Of a DNA stretch of 27,947 nt, positions 1 through 7,390 are shown one piece after another. The translations under genes and the position numbers were made by a program. The notes beneath the pieces were generated by a model. The model was not told the origin of the DNA. It did not search any database and saw only the letters and a program-made list of their open reading frames with translations. How positions within the stretch are numbered: the first letter of the stretch is position 1; each line of letters opens with the position of its first letter. This DNA comes from an uncultured Atopobium sp. (lineage in GTDB: Bacteria > Actinomycetota > Coriobacteriia > Coriobacteriales > Atopobiaceae). Where the stretch lies: the NCBI GenBank assembly GCA_900555335.1, contig USKU01000006.1, positions 1 through 27,947 of the forward strand, given 5' to 3'.

Positions 1-570
1 TGCGCCAATGACAGCGTAGGTCACGCTCATTTTGAGTCCCGAGAAAAACTGTGGTGCAGCAGCGGCCAACTTGACGTGCCAGAAAACCTGCACACGACTA
101 GCTCCCATAGTGGTCATTAGATCAACCATGTCGGGATCAATTGATTTAAATGCCGAGTTCAGCGCTACGGTAATGGGGAAAAACGTTGAAATAGCCACAA
201 GAACAATCTTTGGCAAGAGGCCATACCCCAGCCAAAGCACCAAAAGCGGTGCAATGGTCACAATAGGAATAGTTTGTGAGATAGTTACAAGTGGAGAAAG
301 CAGGTTATCCAGCGTTTTGAAGAAGTCCATAAGAACCGCAAGCGCAAAGCCAATAAACACACCGATGACAAGACCAATAAGGGACTCTAGAAGCGTAATC
401 CCGGTATGTGTCATTAAAAGCTGGAAGTCTTTTCCAAGCGCAAATATAACCTGAATAGGAGTTGGAACAAGGTAATTTGGAATAATTCCTGCAACAATAA
501 CAAGCTGCCAAAGCACTAGAAAAGAAGTAAGGGATATGGCTTGCAATGCAAACTGAGAAAGTTTTTTCAT
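1..570 (-). CDS. ABC transporter permease, thiamine/pyrimidine-precursor type (3' end cut by window)
   Basis: Inner-membrane subunit of a binding-protein-dependent ABC importer. The ATG at 568-570 opens a frame with no stop to the window edge (190 codons seen; family members are about 250 residues). An AAGGAGG ribosome site lies directly upstream. Residues 10-30 and 55-80 are hydrophobic and further spans follow. Residues around 150-180 hold the permease cytoplasmic-loop (EAA-type) motif, read as TMGASRVQVFWHVKLAAAAP, which docks on the ATPase. The TPP riboswitch just upstream shows the gene is under thiamine control, so the substrate is probably thiamine, HMP or another precursor, as in ThiXYZ/NMT1-linked systems. 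The substrate is inference; the permease assignment rests on the visible loop motif and membrane pattern. The ATPase and binding protein would lie outside the window or elsewhere. Confidence 0.88.
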   Translation of the reverse strand, partial: MKKLSQFALQAISLTSFLVLWQLVIVAGIIPNYLVPTPIQVIFALGKDFQLLMTHTGITLLESLIGLVIGVFIGFALAVLMDFFKTLDNLLSPLVTISQTIPIVTIAPLLVLWLGYGLLPKIVLVAISTFFPITVALNSAFKSIDPDMVDLMTTMGASRVQVFWHVKLAAAAPQFFSGLKMSVTYAVIGA

Positions 571-604
571 ATGCCCTCCTTCTTATAGTGCGTAAGGACG
601 GCAT
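571..604 (-). promoter_or_regulatory. Ribosome-binding-site sequestering hairpin of the TPP riboswitch
   Basis: On the minus strand ATGCCGTCCTT (604-594) can pair with AAGGAGGGCAT (581-571), 10 of 11 positions, across a 12-nt loop. The right arm contains the AAGGAGG Shine-Dalgarno and ends at the start codon. It follows the TPP aptamer directly and there is no U-tract, so control is probably at translation initiation rather than by termination. The pairing is read by eye. Confidence 0.7.
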
Positions 605-606
605 TG

Positions 607-694
607 GCTCCCTACGCTGGCATTGCCCAGATCAGGTTTATGGGTCGCAGCATAAGGTGCTGCCTCTCAGCCAGGCCATTTCCCAGCTCCCCGT
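607..694 (-). promoter_or_regulatory. TPP riboswitch (THI element)
   Basis: The minus-strand transcript contains the hallmark TPP aptamer blocks in order: GGGGAGCTGGG, then GGCTGAGAGG, then a GCAGCACCTTATGCTGC variable hairpin, then ACCC, then CCTGATCTGGGCAATGCCAG and GCGTAGGGA. These match the conserved helices and the pyrophosphate- and pyrimidine-sensing loops of the class. Known function: TPP binding lowers expression of thiamine synthesis or uptake genes. It controls the permease at 570-1. Confidence 0.97.
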
Positions 695-700
695 ACATTT

Positions 701-728
701 ATTATAGCGCGGATGTCTCCAACATCAA
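701..728 (-). promoter_or_regulatory. Sigma-A-type promoter for the TPP riboswitch transcript
   Basis: A perfect TATAAT -10 box (706-701 on the minus strand) lies 16 nt from TTGATG (728-723) as the -35. The expected start site, about 7 nt beyond the -10, falls right at the first helix of the TPP aptamer, which supports the call. Confidence 0.75.
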
Positions 729-861
729 ATAAATAGTTAAATAATCTCCCTAAAAGGACTAATCTAGCAGCGTTTTCTTGAATCGCGCATTTTTGTGCGC
801 TCTGAAACCGAGTACTCTGAAGTCCTATGCCCCGAAGCCACGCGCTCCTAGCCTAACAGAA

Positions 862-1500
862 CTAGCCCAAAAGGTCTTTAAGTCCCAGCTTATCTGCCTC
901 GGTAATTTGACGTACGACCTTTGCGGGAGAACCAACAACAAGAGAATTGTCTGGAATATCTTTAGTAACCAGACTATTAGCACCAATTACACAGTTATTT
1001 CCGATAGTTACACCGGGAAGTACCGTCACATTTCCGCCAAACCAGCAGTTATCTCCCACCGTGATAGGCAATGCTCGCTCATACCAAGCATTTCTCTCCT
1101 CAGCATCTAGAGGGTGTTGAACGGTGTACGCCTTAAACTGAGGGCCCACAAAACTATGAGCACCAAAAGTGATAGGCGCACAATCCATCAAGTATGCACC
1201 GTGGTTGATAAAGCTATGTGGGCCAATCTTGATATTGAAGCCATAGTCAACATTAAAAGGAGAAACTGCTGCACTTCCCTCTCCTAGTTCACCGAGAAGT
1301 TCAGTCAAAATCTGACGACATTTTTCTTTATCGCTTGGACGGGTCTGATTAAACTCCCAGGCAAGATCCTTTGCTCGCCAAAACGCAGCGCTCTGCTCTT
1401 CGTCAGAGCCGCCACACCACTCTCCCGCACTCATACGCTCAAGCTTTGATTTCTTATTTTCTGAGTTTACAGTGGTCTGCTTTGGATCAACATCATACAT
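862..1500 (-). CDS. Sugar O-acetyltransferase, maltose/galactoside acetyltransferase family
   Basis: Left-handed beta-helix (hexapeptide repeat) acetyltransferase that moves acetyl from acetyl-CoA to a sugar hydroxyl in the cytoplasm. Residues 20-75 fit the N-terminal Maa/LacA-type domain (MSAGEWCGG followed by a helical stretch). Residues 80-200 carry hexapeptide turns such as ITVGDNCWFGGN, VTIGNNCVIGANS and the closing NSLVVGSPAKVVRQI. His129 in TVQHPLDAEER matches the catalytic histidine region of LacA/Maa. The start at 1500 is supported by GAGGAG six bases upstream. At 212 residues it is slightly longer than usual because of about 20 extra N-terminal residues. The kinase upstream is separated from it by a terminator, so expression is independent or by read-through. 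The true acceptor sugar is unknown. Confidence 0.93.
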   Translation of the reverse strand: MYDVDPKQTTVNSENKKSKLERMSAGEWCGGSDEEQSAAFWRAKDLAWEFNQTRPSDKEKCRQILTELLGELGEGSAAVSPFNVDYGFNIKIGPHSFINHGAYLMDCAPITFGAHSFVGPQFKAYTVQHPLDAEERNAWYERALPITVGDNCWFGGNVTVLPGVTIGNNCVIGANSLVTKDIPDNSLVVGSPAKVVRQITEADKLGLKDLLG

Positions 1501-1540
1501 AGCTAACTCCTCACGTTACTTTATTGAGTAGTTAGAAGTG

Positions 1541-1572
1541 TAATAAAAGAAGAGCCCCTGACGAGGCTCTTC
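1541..1572 (-). terminator. Rho-independent terminator after the APH-like kinase
   Basis: The minus strand reads GGAAGAGCC, an 8-nt loop, GGCTCTTC, then TTTTATTA. It lies 29 nt past the kinase stop codon and 40 nt before the acetyltransferase start. Confidence 0.85.
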
Positions 1573-1600
1573 CCAGCTAGTTTAAAGTGCTTGTAACCAA

Positions 1601-2365
1601 CTACATTGCATCAAAAACATTTACCCACTTAAGTAGGAACTCTGTTTCTTTTACACGACCGCGCGCAAGCTCTGCTGCAGCAATAATGCCAAGCCACTCG
1701 TTTACATACTGACGAGTGCAGCCCTGCTTAGTGCAATAAAGATTGATGTATTTCTCGGCAAGTTCCTCATCACCATGAAGAAGCAGGTGCAGGTAAGTTG
1801 TAGCACAGTCTGCTGCACCATTGCCCTGTGTTGCATGAGCCCAGTCAAGAATTACAGGAGTGCCATCCTCGGCGAGAATAACGTTGGAAGGAACAAAGTC
1901 ACCATGACAGACCTTAGTATGAGGCTTCATACCATCAAGCTTGAGCAGAAGCTCATACCTTGTAGCCTCATCAAGAATGTCTGGAATACTGTTAATCATT
2001 CTGGTGAGCTTGTCTTTTTGACGAGTAAGAAGCGGTGCTTTATGAGCGTGAATAGCCAGCTCAATATCGATAAACTTATTGAGATACTCGTCCTCTTTTT
2101 CTGGATGCTCCTCGATAAGCTGCCTAATTGTTTTACCTTCAACTTTTCTGGTTGAAACAGCCCAGCAATTACCAACTTTACTAATCTCTACAAGAGATGG
2201 AACGTTGATACCGGCCTGCTCAGCACGGGTGAGGTTTAATGCCTCATTCATAATATCAGCAGAAGGTTTGCTTCCGCTGAACACCTTAACGACTGTGTCT
2301 CCGTTGTCATACACAACCTTGTTATTACGCTCGACAATTACCTTTTTATCAGCTTTGAGCTCCAT
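1601..2365 (-). CDS. Phosphotransferase of the aminoglycoside/choline kinase (APH) fold
   Basis: ATP-dependent small-molecule kinase with the protein-kinase-like APH fold. Using the ATG at 2365 the protein has 254 residues. Visible landmarks are the beta-strand lysine in DTVVKVF (Lys27), the Brenner catalytic motif VCHGDFVPSNV (His154, Asp156, Asn161) and the metal-binding aspartate in VILDWAHA (Asp174). The start is chosen because GGAGG lies five bases upstream; an in-frame GTG at 2401 has no such site. The family includes antibiotic, choline, fructosamine and homoserine kinases, and the substrate cannot be read from sequence. I would not call it a resistance gene. It is flanked by a terminator on its 3' side and sits alone. 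Confidence 0.85.
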   Translation of the reverse strand: MELKADKKVIVERNNKVVYDNGDTVVKVFSGSKPSADIMNEALNLTRAEQAGINVPSLVEISKVGNCWAVSTRKVEGKTIRQLIEEHPEKEDEYLNKFIDIELAIHAHKAPLLTRQKDKLTRMINSIPDILDEATRYELLLKLDGMKPHTKVCHGDFVPSNVILAEDGTPVILDWAHATQGNGAADCATTYLHLLLHGDEELAEKYINLYCTKQGCTRQYVNEWLGIIAAAELARGRVKETEFLLKWVNVFDAM

Positions 2366-2422
2366 AACAACCTCCAATAAGGTACTCATGCAGATACTCA
2401 CTATCCACCTAGTAGTATTGTC

Positions 2423-2454
2423 GTTCTTCTCTAACCCCTCCTGGCGAGAAGAAC
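2423..2454 (-). repeat. Inverted repeat upstream of the kinase gene
   Basis: Nine-base perfect arms GTTCTTCTC / GAGAAGAAC enclose a 14-nt loop that, on the minus strand, holds a purine-rich AGGAGGGG. It lies about 57 nt before the kinase start. It could be a leader hairpin or an operator. The arms are seen directly; any role is inference. Confidence 0.45.
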
Positions 2455-2530
2455 ACTCTTATTGGTTAAACGGTTGGCAAATTCGGCGAACGTAAACATC
2501 CCCAGTTAAAACAGGAAATCGTCCTTCTAA

Positions 2531-2565
2531 CAAAGATCCCCCGCTTTTTACAAAAGCAGGGGATC
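2531..2565 (-). terminator. Terminator after the beta-helix surface protein
   Basis: On the minus strand GATCCCCTGCTTTT and AAAAGCGGGGGATC pair over 14 positions with one mismatch and a 3-nt loop, followed by TTTGTT. It starts about 25 nt beyond the stop codon at 2591. Confidence 0.88.
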
Positions 2566-2590
2566 TGCATACTAGGTGTATGTGTGTTGC

Positions 2591-5065
2591 TTACTGCTCT
2601 TTACGAGTGCGAGCATATGCTCCAACACCAACAAAGCCAGCACCAACTGTAGCAAACGCAACCATAGCTACAACACTTGCATCACCTGTATCAGGTGTGC
2701 GGTGCTTACGCTTCTTACCAGGCTTCTCTGGAGTTGGAGTTGGGGTAACTGGAGTCTCGGTGTTTGTGATGGTAAAGCCATTAGCCATATCACCAGTGAT
2801 CTCAGAAGTGTAACCCTCAACAGCGTCCTCAGAAACGGTGTAAGCAATGACGTGATTATCTGCTGCGTAAAGATTTACACCAACAAATGAACCGGTCCAA
2901 TTGTTTGCCTCAGAAAGGACAAGGGTCTGACCAGTGTCAACACCATCAGCAAGCAGGTGAACGGTTACAGAATCCTTCTTTGTACCATTCCAAACCTTGG
3001 TTACTGGAACATCGCGAGTTACAGGAGCATCAGCCTTATTGGTCAGGGTAGTAACGTTACCGTTAACCTCAGGAGTCTGAGCAGTCCAACCGACTACGGT
3101 TCCTTCTGTAAAGCTCAAAGTTACGTTATCAGGAAGACCGTGGAATGTGTGCTCCCAGTTGTTTGCTGCAGAAAGCTCAACGGAGTCAACAACATATCCA
3201 TCTGCCTTTAGATAAACAGTAAGCGTCTCTGGAATAACTGCATCTGGGTTTGCAGAAGTATCCCAAACCTTCTTAACGGTTACATCCTGAGTACCCTCTT
3301 CACCAGTAATAACGGTACCGTTGGAGCCAATACCACCACCACGCTGTGCAGTATTTCCAGAAATAATCAGTTGAGCCTTATTCTGTGCTGCGGTGATAGA
3401 GCTATAACGAAGATTAGACTCAAGAGCAAGCATATCGGTATTATTAACGATATTGCTTACTTCTTCAGTAGTATGACGTGCAGCAGCTGGATCAGCTTCA
3501 CCAAGGATTGAAGGAGGGTTGATGGTAACCGCGCCATCCTTAGTCCAATGTGCAGAGGCACCACCAAGCATATAATCAGAAATAGTTGCACCGGCAGATT
3601 CACCTGCACCGCGAACGGTTGCAATCTCATCACCAGCACCATTTGCGGTGTTGTTGAAGAATGCTACGCCATTTTTGGAGTGGAATTCAGCTACACCGGT
3701 TGGGCAGAACCAAGCACCACCACCAATAACCGTTGCAGTGTTGTCCTTAATAAGTGCTTTATTAATGTGGACAACATAAGGAACAGAAGCAACGTAAACT
3801 GCGCCGCCCTGGTCATTTGCAGTGTTATTGATAATTTCGCCCGCGTTAAGAGTTACATTTGCAGATGCAACATAAATACCAGCACCAACACCCTTATCGC
3901 CAAGCTGGTTGGTGCCATTACTAGTGACCTTGTTTCCGTCAATAGAGCCACCATTCATGGTGAAGCCAGCGCGATAAATGTTTGGCCAGTTATTCCATGG
4001 AGCACCAACCCTGGAATAAGGAACCTTCTGACCACCAACAACACCAACAAACTGGTCGTAGGTAGCAACGCCACCGCCAGCAATGCCAGCAGTGTTGTTC
4101 TTGATGATGCCGTTATTCATAAAAACGTTGCCGTTCCAGATTACGTAGATACCACCACCGGACTCAGAAGCAACATTATTAGTAATAGAGCCACCGTTGA
4201 AGGTAAAGTCTGCCTTTGACTTAGAATCACCAAACTGAGGATTGCCTGCGTAAACGTATACGCCAGCGCCTTCTTTGGCCTTGTTGTTAGTGATATAACC
4301 ACCACCCATAGTGGCTGTTGTTGTCTCACCGTTTGGATCCAAGGCATAGAGCATCAGACCACCAGAAGAATTAATGGTAGAAGAAGCATCGCCACCAGTG
4401 ATGGTTCCGCCAGTCATAGTGAAATCTGCATTTCTTACCAAAACGCTACCGGAGTACTGATTGGTAAGAGTAGTGTTCTGAATGGTACCGTCACGGAGCT
4501 CACCTGTTGCACCATTTGCAACAGTAACTGCGCCACCAAGAGCGTTAGCAACCGTGCTGTCCTGAATGGTGCCGCCGGCCATAACAAATTTTGCACCAGC
4601 GCCAGTAGTAAGAACTACGCCGTTATTTCCAGGTGTAGGTTTTGCCTTACCGTTTTTAATAACGCCACGAAGCAAGGTAAAGCTACCACGGTTCTCAACG
4701 GCAAATGCGGTATTGTTGCCATCAATGGTGGCACCATCAAGAGTAACTGCGCCACCAGAAGCAACCTTGAACATATAGAAATGATTAGAGCCGGTCATGG
4801 CACTTGTAATAGTTCCAGTACCCATCAACCTAATGTTCTTATTAGCTGGAACCTGGACTGGAGCAGTAATGGAAAAGTCCGCATTTACCTGAACGATAGT
4901 CTGCGAACCATCTGCTGGAGCAGCAGCAATAGCAGCCAGCAGCTCAGCCTCTGAGGTAACAGGGGTGGTGTCTGCGAGTGCTTGCTTTGCAAGTCCTCCA
5001 ACGAGCGAGAGTGCTAGCACAAACGTAGCAACAATCGCCATGCTCCAACGTGAAAGCCTTTTCAT
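2591..5065 (-). CDS. Sortase-anchored beta-helix surface protein with two Cna-B-like domains
   Basis: Secreted, wall-anchored protein of 824 residues from the ATG at 5065, which has AAGGAG seven bases upstream. Residues 1-31 are a signal peptide ending ALA-D. Residues about 55-600 form a right-handed parallel beta-helix. The repeating unit is N-x-A-x(3-5)-GGG(I/V)-Y, for example ITNNVASESGGGIYV and IINNTANDQGGAVYV, the pattern of polymorphic-adhesin and pectate-lyase-like folds. Two Cna-B-type modules follow, each opening with VTKVW or VKKVW and containing ANNW (about 605-680 and 690-760). A TPTPTPEKPGKKRKH linker leads to TPDTG at about 790, then a membrane helix and RTRKEQ tail, a variant of LPXTG. 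The likely role is adhesion or surface display; the ligand is unknown. No promoter could be fixed in the 90-nt gap to the Asp23 gene, so read-through from that operon is possible. Confidence 0.93.
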   Translation of the reverse strand: MKRLSRWSMAIVATFVLALSLVGGLAKQALADTTPVTSEAELLAAIAAAPADGSQTIVQVNADFSITAPVQVPANKNIRLMGTGTITSAMTGSNHFYMFKVASGGAVTLDGATIDGNNTAFAVENRGSFTLLRGVIKNGKAKPTPGNNGVVLTTGAGAKFVMAGGTIQDSTVANALGGAVTVANGATGELRDGTIQNTTLTNQYSGSVLVRNADFTMTGGTITGGDASSTINSSGGLMLYALDPNGETTTATMGGGYITNNKAKEGAGVYVYAGNPQFGDSKSKADFTFNGGSITNNVASESGGGIYVIWNGNVFMNNGIIKNNTAGIAGGGVATYDQFVGVVGGQKVPYSRVGAPWNNWPNIYRAGFTMNGGSIDGNKVTSNGTNQLGDKGVGAGIYVASANVTLNAGEIINNTANDQGGAVYVASVPYVVHINKALIKDNTATVIGGGAWFCPTGVAEFHSKNGVAFFNNTANGAGDEIATVRGAGESAGATISDYMLGGASAHWTKDGAVTINPPSILGEADPAAARHTTEEVSNIVNNTDMLALESNLRYSSITAAQNKAQLIISGNTAQRGGGIGSNGTVITGEEGTQDVTVKKVWDTSANPDAVIPETLTVYLKADGYVVDSVELSAANNWEHTFHGLPDNVTLSFTEGTVVGWTAQTPEVNGNVTTLTNKADAPVTRDVPVTKVWNGTKKDSVTVHLLADGVDTGQTLVLSEANNWTGSFVGVNLYAADNHVIAYTVSEDAVEGYTSEITGDMANGFTITNTETPVTPTPTPEKPGKKRKHRTPDTGDASVVAMVAFATVGAGFVGVGAYARTRKEQ

Positions 5066-5155
5066 GGCAAAACTCCTTGCGCTTAGGGAGCCTGTAGTGA
5101 TAAAACAATAAAACAATTACTATAAAAGCATAAAACAGTGCAACTTTAGCGTACT

Positions 5156-5644
5156 TTACTCTTCTTTGTCTAGCTGTTCAGGCTCTTCCGGACGATGTTT
5201 TAGGCGATCGTATTCTTCTTCAGTCAAAACATCTTCAATTCGCAGGTTAACACCAGAAACTTCAAGGCCTGTCATACCGGTGATTTTCTCGACAATTGTA
5301 TGCTTAACATCCTCAAAAATCTGAGGCGCATAAGAACCATATTTAATAAGTACAGAAACGGTAACATTTAGCGAGCTATCAGGCAGCACCTCTACAGTGA
5401 CACCTTTAGCCGTATCAGATGCACCAAGTACATCCTGAACTCTGTTAAGCCAGTTTCCACGAGCACCCACTACGTTTGGGACGTCACGTAAAGCTAACGA
5501 GACGATCTTCTCGACAACTCCGCCAGAGAAGGTAAGAGAGTCTGTATCCTCAAGATCTGCATCGGAAGGAACATCTGTTGTTTCTTCTGCAGGAACAATT
5601 TCTTCAGAGGTGGTCTCTTGCGAATTAGTAAGTTCTTCTGCCAC
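5156..5644 (-). CDS. Asp23/Gls24 family envelope stress protein
   Basis: Cytoplasmic alkaline-shock family protein of 162 residues that associates with the membrane through AmaP. An acidic Glu/Asp-rich N-terminus (1-35) precedes the Asp23 domain. That domain reads FSGGVVEKIVSLALRDVPNV, then GVTVEVLPDSSLNVTVSVLI, then KHTIVEKITGMTGLEVSGVN, then an acidic tail. The start is GTG at 5644 with AGGAGA five bases upstream. It is the last gene of a three-gene operon with the DUF2273-like membrane protein and AmaP, the arrangement known from Firmicutes and Actinobacteria. In Staphylococcus this module responds to envelope stress. No terminator is obvious after it. Confidence 0.92.
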   Translation of the reverse strand: MAEELTNSQETTSEEIVPAEETTDVPSDADLEDTDSLTFSGGVVEKIVSLALRDVPNVVGARGNWLNRVQDVLGASDTAKGVTVEVLPDSSLNVTVSVLIKYGSYAPQIFEDVKHTIVEKITGMTGLEVSGVNLRIEDVLTEEEYDRLKHRPEEPEQLDKEE

Positions 5645-5657
5645 AGCTCTCTCCTAT

Positions 5658-5900
5658 CTAGTTTCTATCAGTAAATAAGGAACGAATCTTTGCCAAAATG
5701 GTTGCCTTTCCGTCAAAAATCTGACCGATGGCAACTCCTATCAGTACAAACAATGCAACAACTAGCATTTTAAAAAGGCCAAACGTAAACAAAAAAATTG
5801 CAAACAAGAGGCCCAAAAATCCGCCAATAATGGCACCTGGATGGTCAACGACGTATTTTTTGCACTTCTCCTGCATCTTCTGAAAGAAGCTTTTATCCAT
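5658..5900 (-). CDS. Small membrane protein of the Asp23/AmaP operon (DUF2273-like)
   Basis: Eighty residues. A charged N-terminus (about 1-25) is followed by two closely spaced membrane segments (about 29-46 and 48-64) with glycine-rich GAIIGGFLGLLFAIFLFTFG, then a short basic C-terminus. The ATG at 5900 is chosen because AGGAGG lies nine bases upstream, inside the end of the AmaP gene; the longer in-frame start would place that site inside the coding region. It overlaps the AmaP stop by 8 nt and ends 13 nt before Asp23. DUF2273 proteins are common in such operons. Its exact function is not established. Confidence 0.85.
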   Translation of the reverse strand: MDKSFFQKMQEKCKKYVVDHPGAIIGGFLGLLFAIFLFTFGLFKMLVVALFVLIGVAIGQIFDGKATILAKIRSLFTDRN

Positions 5901-6588
5901 TGTCTGTGACCTCCTTTGCATCTGGCTCTGAAATACTCAATCGAATGTCTTTACCAGTCTGCTGAGCAGCGGCTTGAGTGGAAGGTTGCTCGTAAGATTG
6001 CTCTTCTACAATCTCTGGTTCTGGCACAATCTCTTTTGACTGAGACAAAGACGCACCTTCTTCATCTTTTGACGAGAAGGAACTTGGCTTGATGAACGAA
6101 AGATTGATGCTAGAAACACAAGGTCCGCACACGATAGCAAGACCAGACTGAAGAGCGTTATAGAACTCAGAGCCCTTTGCAGTGACATCAACAGGCTCTT
6201 TGGGGAGAATATCAATCTGTACGGCTACAGAATTGTTCTTAGAAATCTGCACGTTAACGCGGTGTGCAAGACAAGTTCCATCTTCTTCAATAATATGGGC
6301 TGCCTGAGAAGAAATAGCGTCTTTAGTGACGGAGATTGTTCCGCCCTCAACTGTTGCAACCGTGAGCTTTACTGTCTTTCTAATGAATAGAGCTCTAAAC
6401 AACACCACTACAAGGCCAAAGATGCTGATAGCTGCACAGGCGTTAAGAGCAATAAGGTAGGGCTTGGTAAACAAGAGATTAGTTGCCTGATGTGTCCAAG
6501 GACCAAACCACGTTAAAGCAAGAGCTAAAAATACAAATGCACTTGCAAGAACATAGAGTATGTAGCAAAAACGCTTGAAGCCGCTCAT
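5893..6588 (-). CDS. amaP: AmaP-type Asp23 membrane anchor
   Basis: Alkaline shock response membrane anchor, 231 residues. Two membrane helices (about 8-28 and 44-66) are followed by a cytoplasmic domain that includes GGTISVTKDAISSQAAHIIE and a beta strand NSVAVQIDILPKEPVDV, as in AmaP, and then a long acidic and glutamine-rich tail. In the known system AmaP tethers Asp23 to the membrane. The start has GGAGG upstream at 6593-6597. It is the first gene of the operon and carries an upstream 22-nt element also found before pcrA. Confidence 0.85.
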   Translation of the reverse strand: MSGFKRFCYILYVLASAFVFLALALTWFGPWTHQATNLLFTKPYLIALNACAAISIFGLVVVLFRALFIRKTVKLTVATVEGGTISVTKDAISSQAAHIIEEDGTCLAHRVNVQISKNNSVAVQIDILPKEPVDVTAKGSEFYNALQSGLAIVCGPCVSSINLSFIKPSSFSSKDEEGASLSQSKEIVPEPEIVEEQSYEQPSTQAAAQQTGKDIRLSISEPDAKEVTDNG

Positions 6589-6615
6589 AGCACCTCCACT
6601 TTCTTTTATATAAAC

Positions 6616-6637
6616 AGTTTAACCCCAATACCGGACA
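6616..6637 (-). promoter_or_regulatory. Shared 22-nt element upstream of the AmaP operon
   Basis: The minus-strand sequence TGTCCGGTATTGGGGTTA plus AACT agrees at 17 of 22 positions with the element before pcrA. It ends 27 nt before the AmaP start. TTTATA downstream could be a -10 box, in which case the element spans the -35/spacer region. Function is unknown. Confidence 0.4.
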
Positions 6638-6649
6638 AAAAGAGAATAT

Positions 6650-6680
6650 AAAAACTGCCTCCCGGCGGAAGGCAGTTTTT
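6650..6680 (-). terminator. Terminator between the phosphate genes and the AmaP operon
   Basis: AAAAACTGCC..GGCAGTTTTT arms with a GC-rich centre. The minus strand ends in a T-run directly after the stem, and it lies 31 nt past the DUF47 stop. The mirrored A/T flanks could allow bidirectional action. Confidence 0.9.
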
Positions 6681-6711
6681 AGTCTGTATATACCGTTAGC
6701 AGAAAACGAAC

Positions 6712-7332
6712 TTAAGCGTTCTTCATAACAACGGAGCGAACAACTCCCGCCGCGTCGTCACAGGAATCCAGAACAGTTTCCATGCGGTCAAAAATACGAA
6801 GCCAAGCAACGGTGTGGCGACCAGGCATTTCATCACGGAACAAGCGAGAGAGTGCGTTGTGGTAAATAAGGTCTCCCTCGTCCTCAACGTGACCAACGGC
6901 AATAGCCTTCTCCATAACGGTAGGATCTTTCTTGTAATCACTCAGAACACTCAGCATCTCCTGGACCGTCTTGCATGCGCGAAGGGTAAGCTCAGCAAGC
7001 TGCATAGCCTCTTTACGAGTGTCGTCAACGTTAAAGAGGTCAAGACGCTCTGCAACAGAATTCATTCCGTCAACAATGTCATCAAGACGAAGCGCCAAGT
7101 CAGAGATGTCCTCACGCTCAAAGGGAGTGACAAAGGAAGCGTAAAGCTCCTTCATAATGTGCTGGACCTTCTCGTCACACTCACGCTCGTAAACCTTCAT
7201 CTGAGGAATACGTGCGGCAGTCTCAGGATAGCCCTCCATAATGACCACATACTCTTCAGCGGTTTCTACAATTTTGTCGCCAAACTCGCGGAACATAGTG
7301 TAGAAGACGTCCTCTTTTGGCTTACCTAGCAT
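6712..7332 (-). CDS. DUF47/PhoU-like phosphate transport accessory protein
   Basis: Helical cytoplasmic protein of 206 residues, typical for the DUF47 (PhoU-related) family found beside PiT transporters. Diagnostic segments are EREDISDLALRLDDIVDGMN, DPTVMEKAIAVGHVEDEGD and a closing DRMETVLDSCDDAAGVVRSV, whose acidic residues correspond to the metal-binding helices of the PhoU fold. GGAGG lies four bases before the ATG at 7332. It follows the PiT gene by 58 nt with no terminator between them, so the two are probably co-transcribed. The protein probably modulates the transporter; direct function is inferred from family context. Confidence 0.92.
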   Translation of the reverse strand: MLGKPKEDVFYTMFREFGDKIVETAEEYVVIMEGYPETAARIPQMKVYERECDEKVQHIMKELYASFVTPFEREDISDLALRLDDIVDGMNSVAERLDLFNVDDTRKEAMQLAELTLRACKTVQEMLSVLSDYKKDPTVMEKAIAVGHVEDEGDLIYHNALSRLFRDEMPGRHTVAWLRIFDRMETVLDSCDDAAGVVRSVVMKNA

Positions 7333-7390
7333 GAATCCTCCAATAAAGTTGAGTGGTTCAATAGAACTCGTAAAAGACAGTTATACGTAC

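Noticed and set aside
305..604. A 99-codon minus-strand frame across the TPP leader and permease start
   Set aside because: It runs through the riboswitch sequestering stem in a different frame from the permease, and its sequence is Cys/Tyr-rich without pattern; the ATG at 570 with AAGGAGG is the real start.
785..800. GCGCA-TTTTTG-TGCGC hairpin downstream of the acetyltransferase gene
   Set aside because: Five-base stem with no T-run after it on the minus strand; too weak to call a terminator.
1601..2365. Calling the APH-fold kinase an aminoglycoside resistance gene
   Set aside because: Only the general kinase motifs are present; the family is broad and there is no mobile or resistance context.
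3548..4219. A 223-codon plus-strand frame inside the beta-helix adhesin gene
   Set aside because: Antisense shadow of the repetitive Asn/Thr/Gly codons; no ribosome site and no recognisable protein features.
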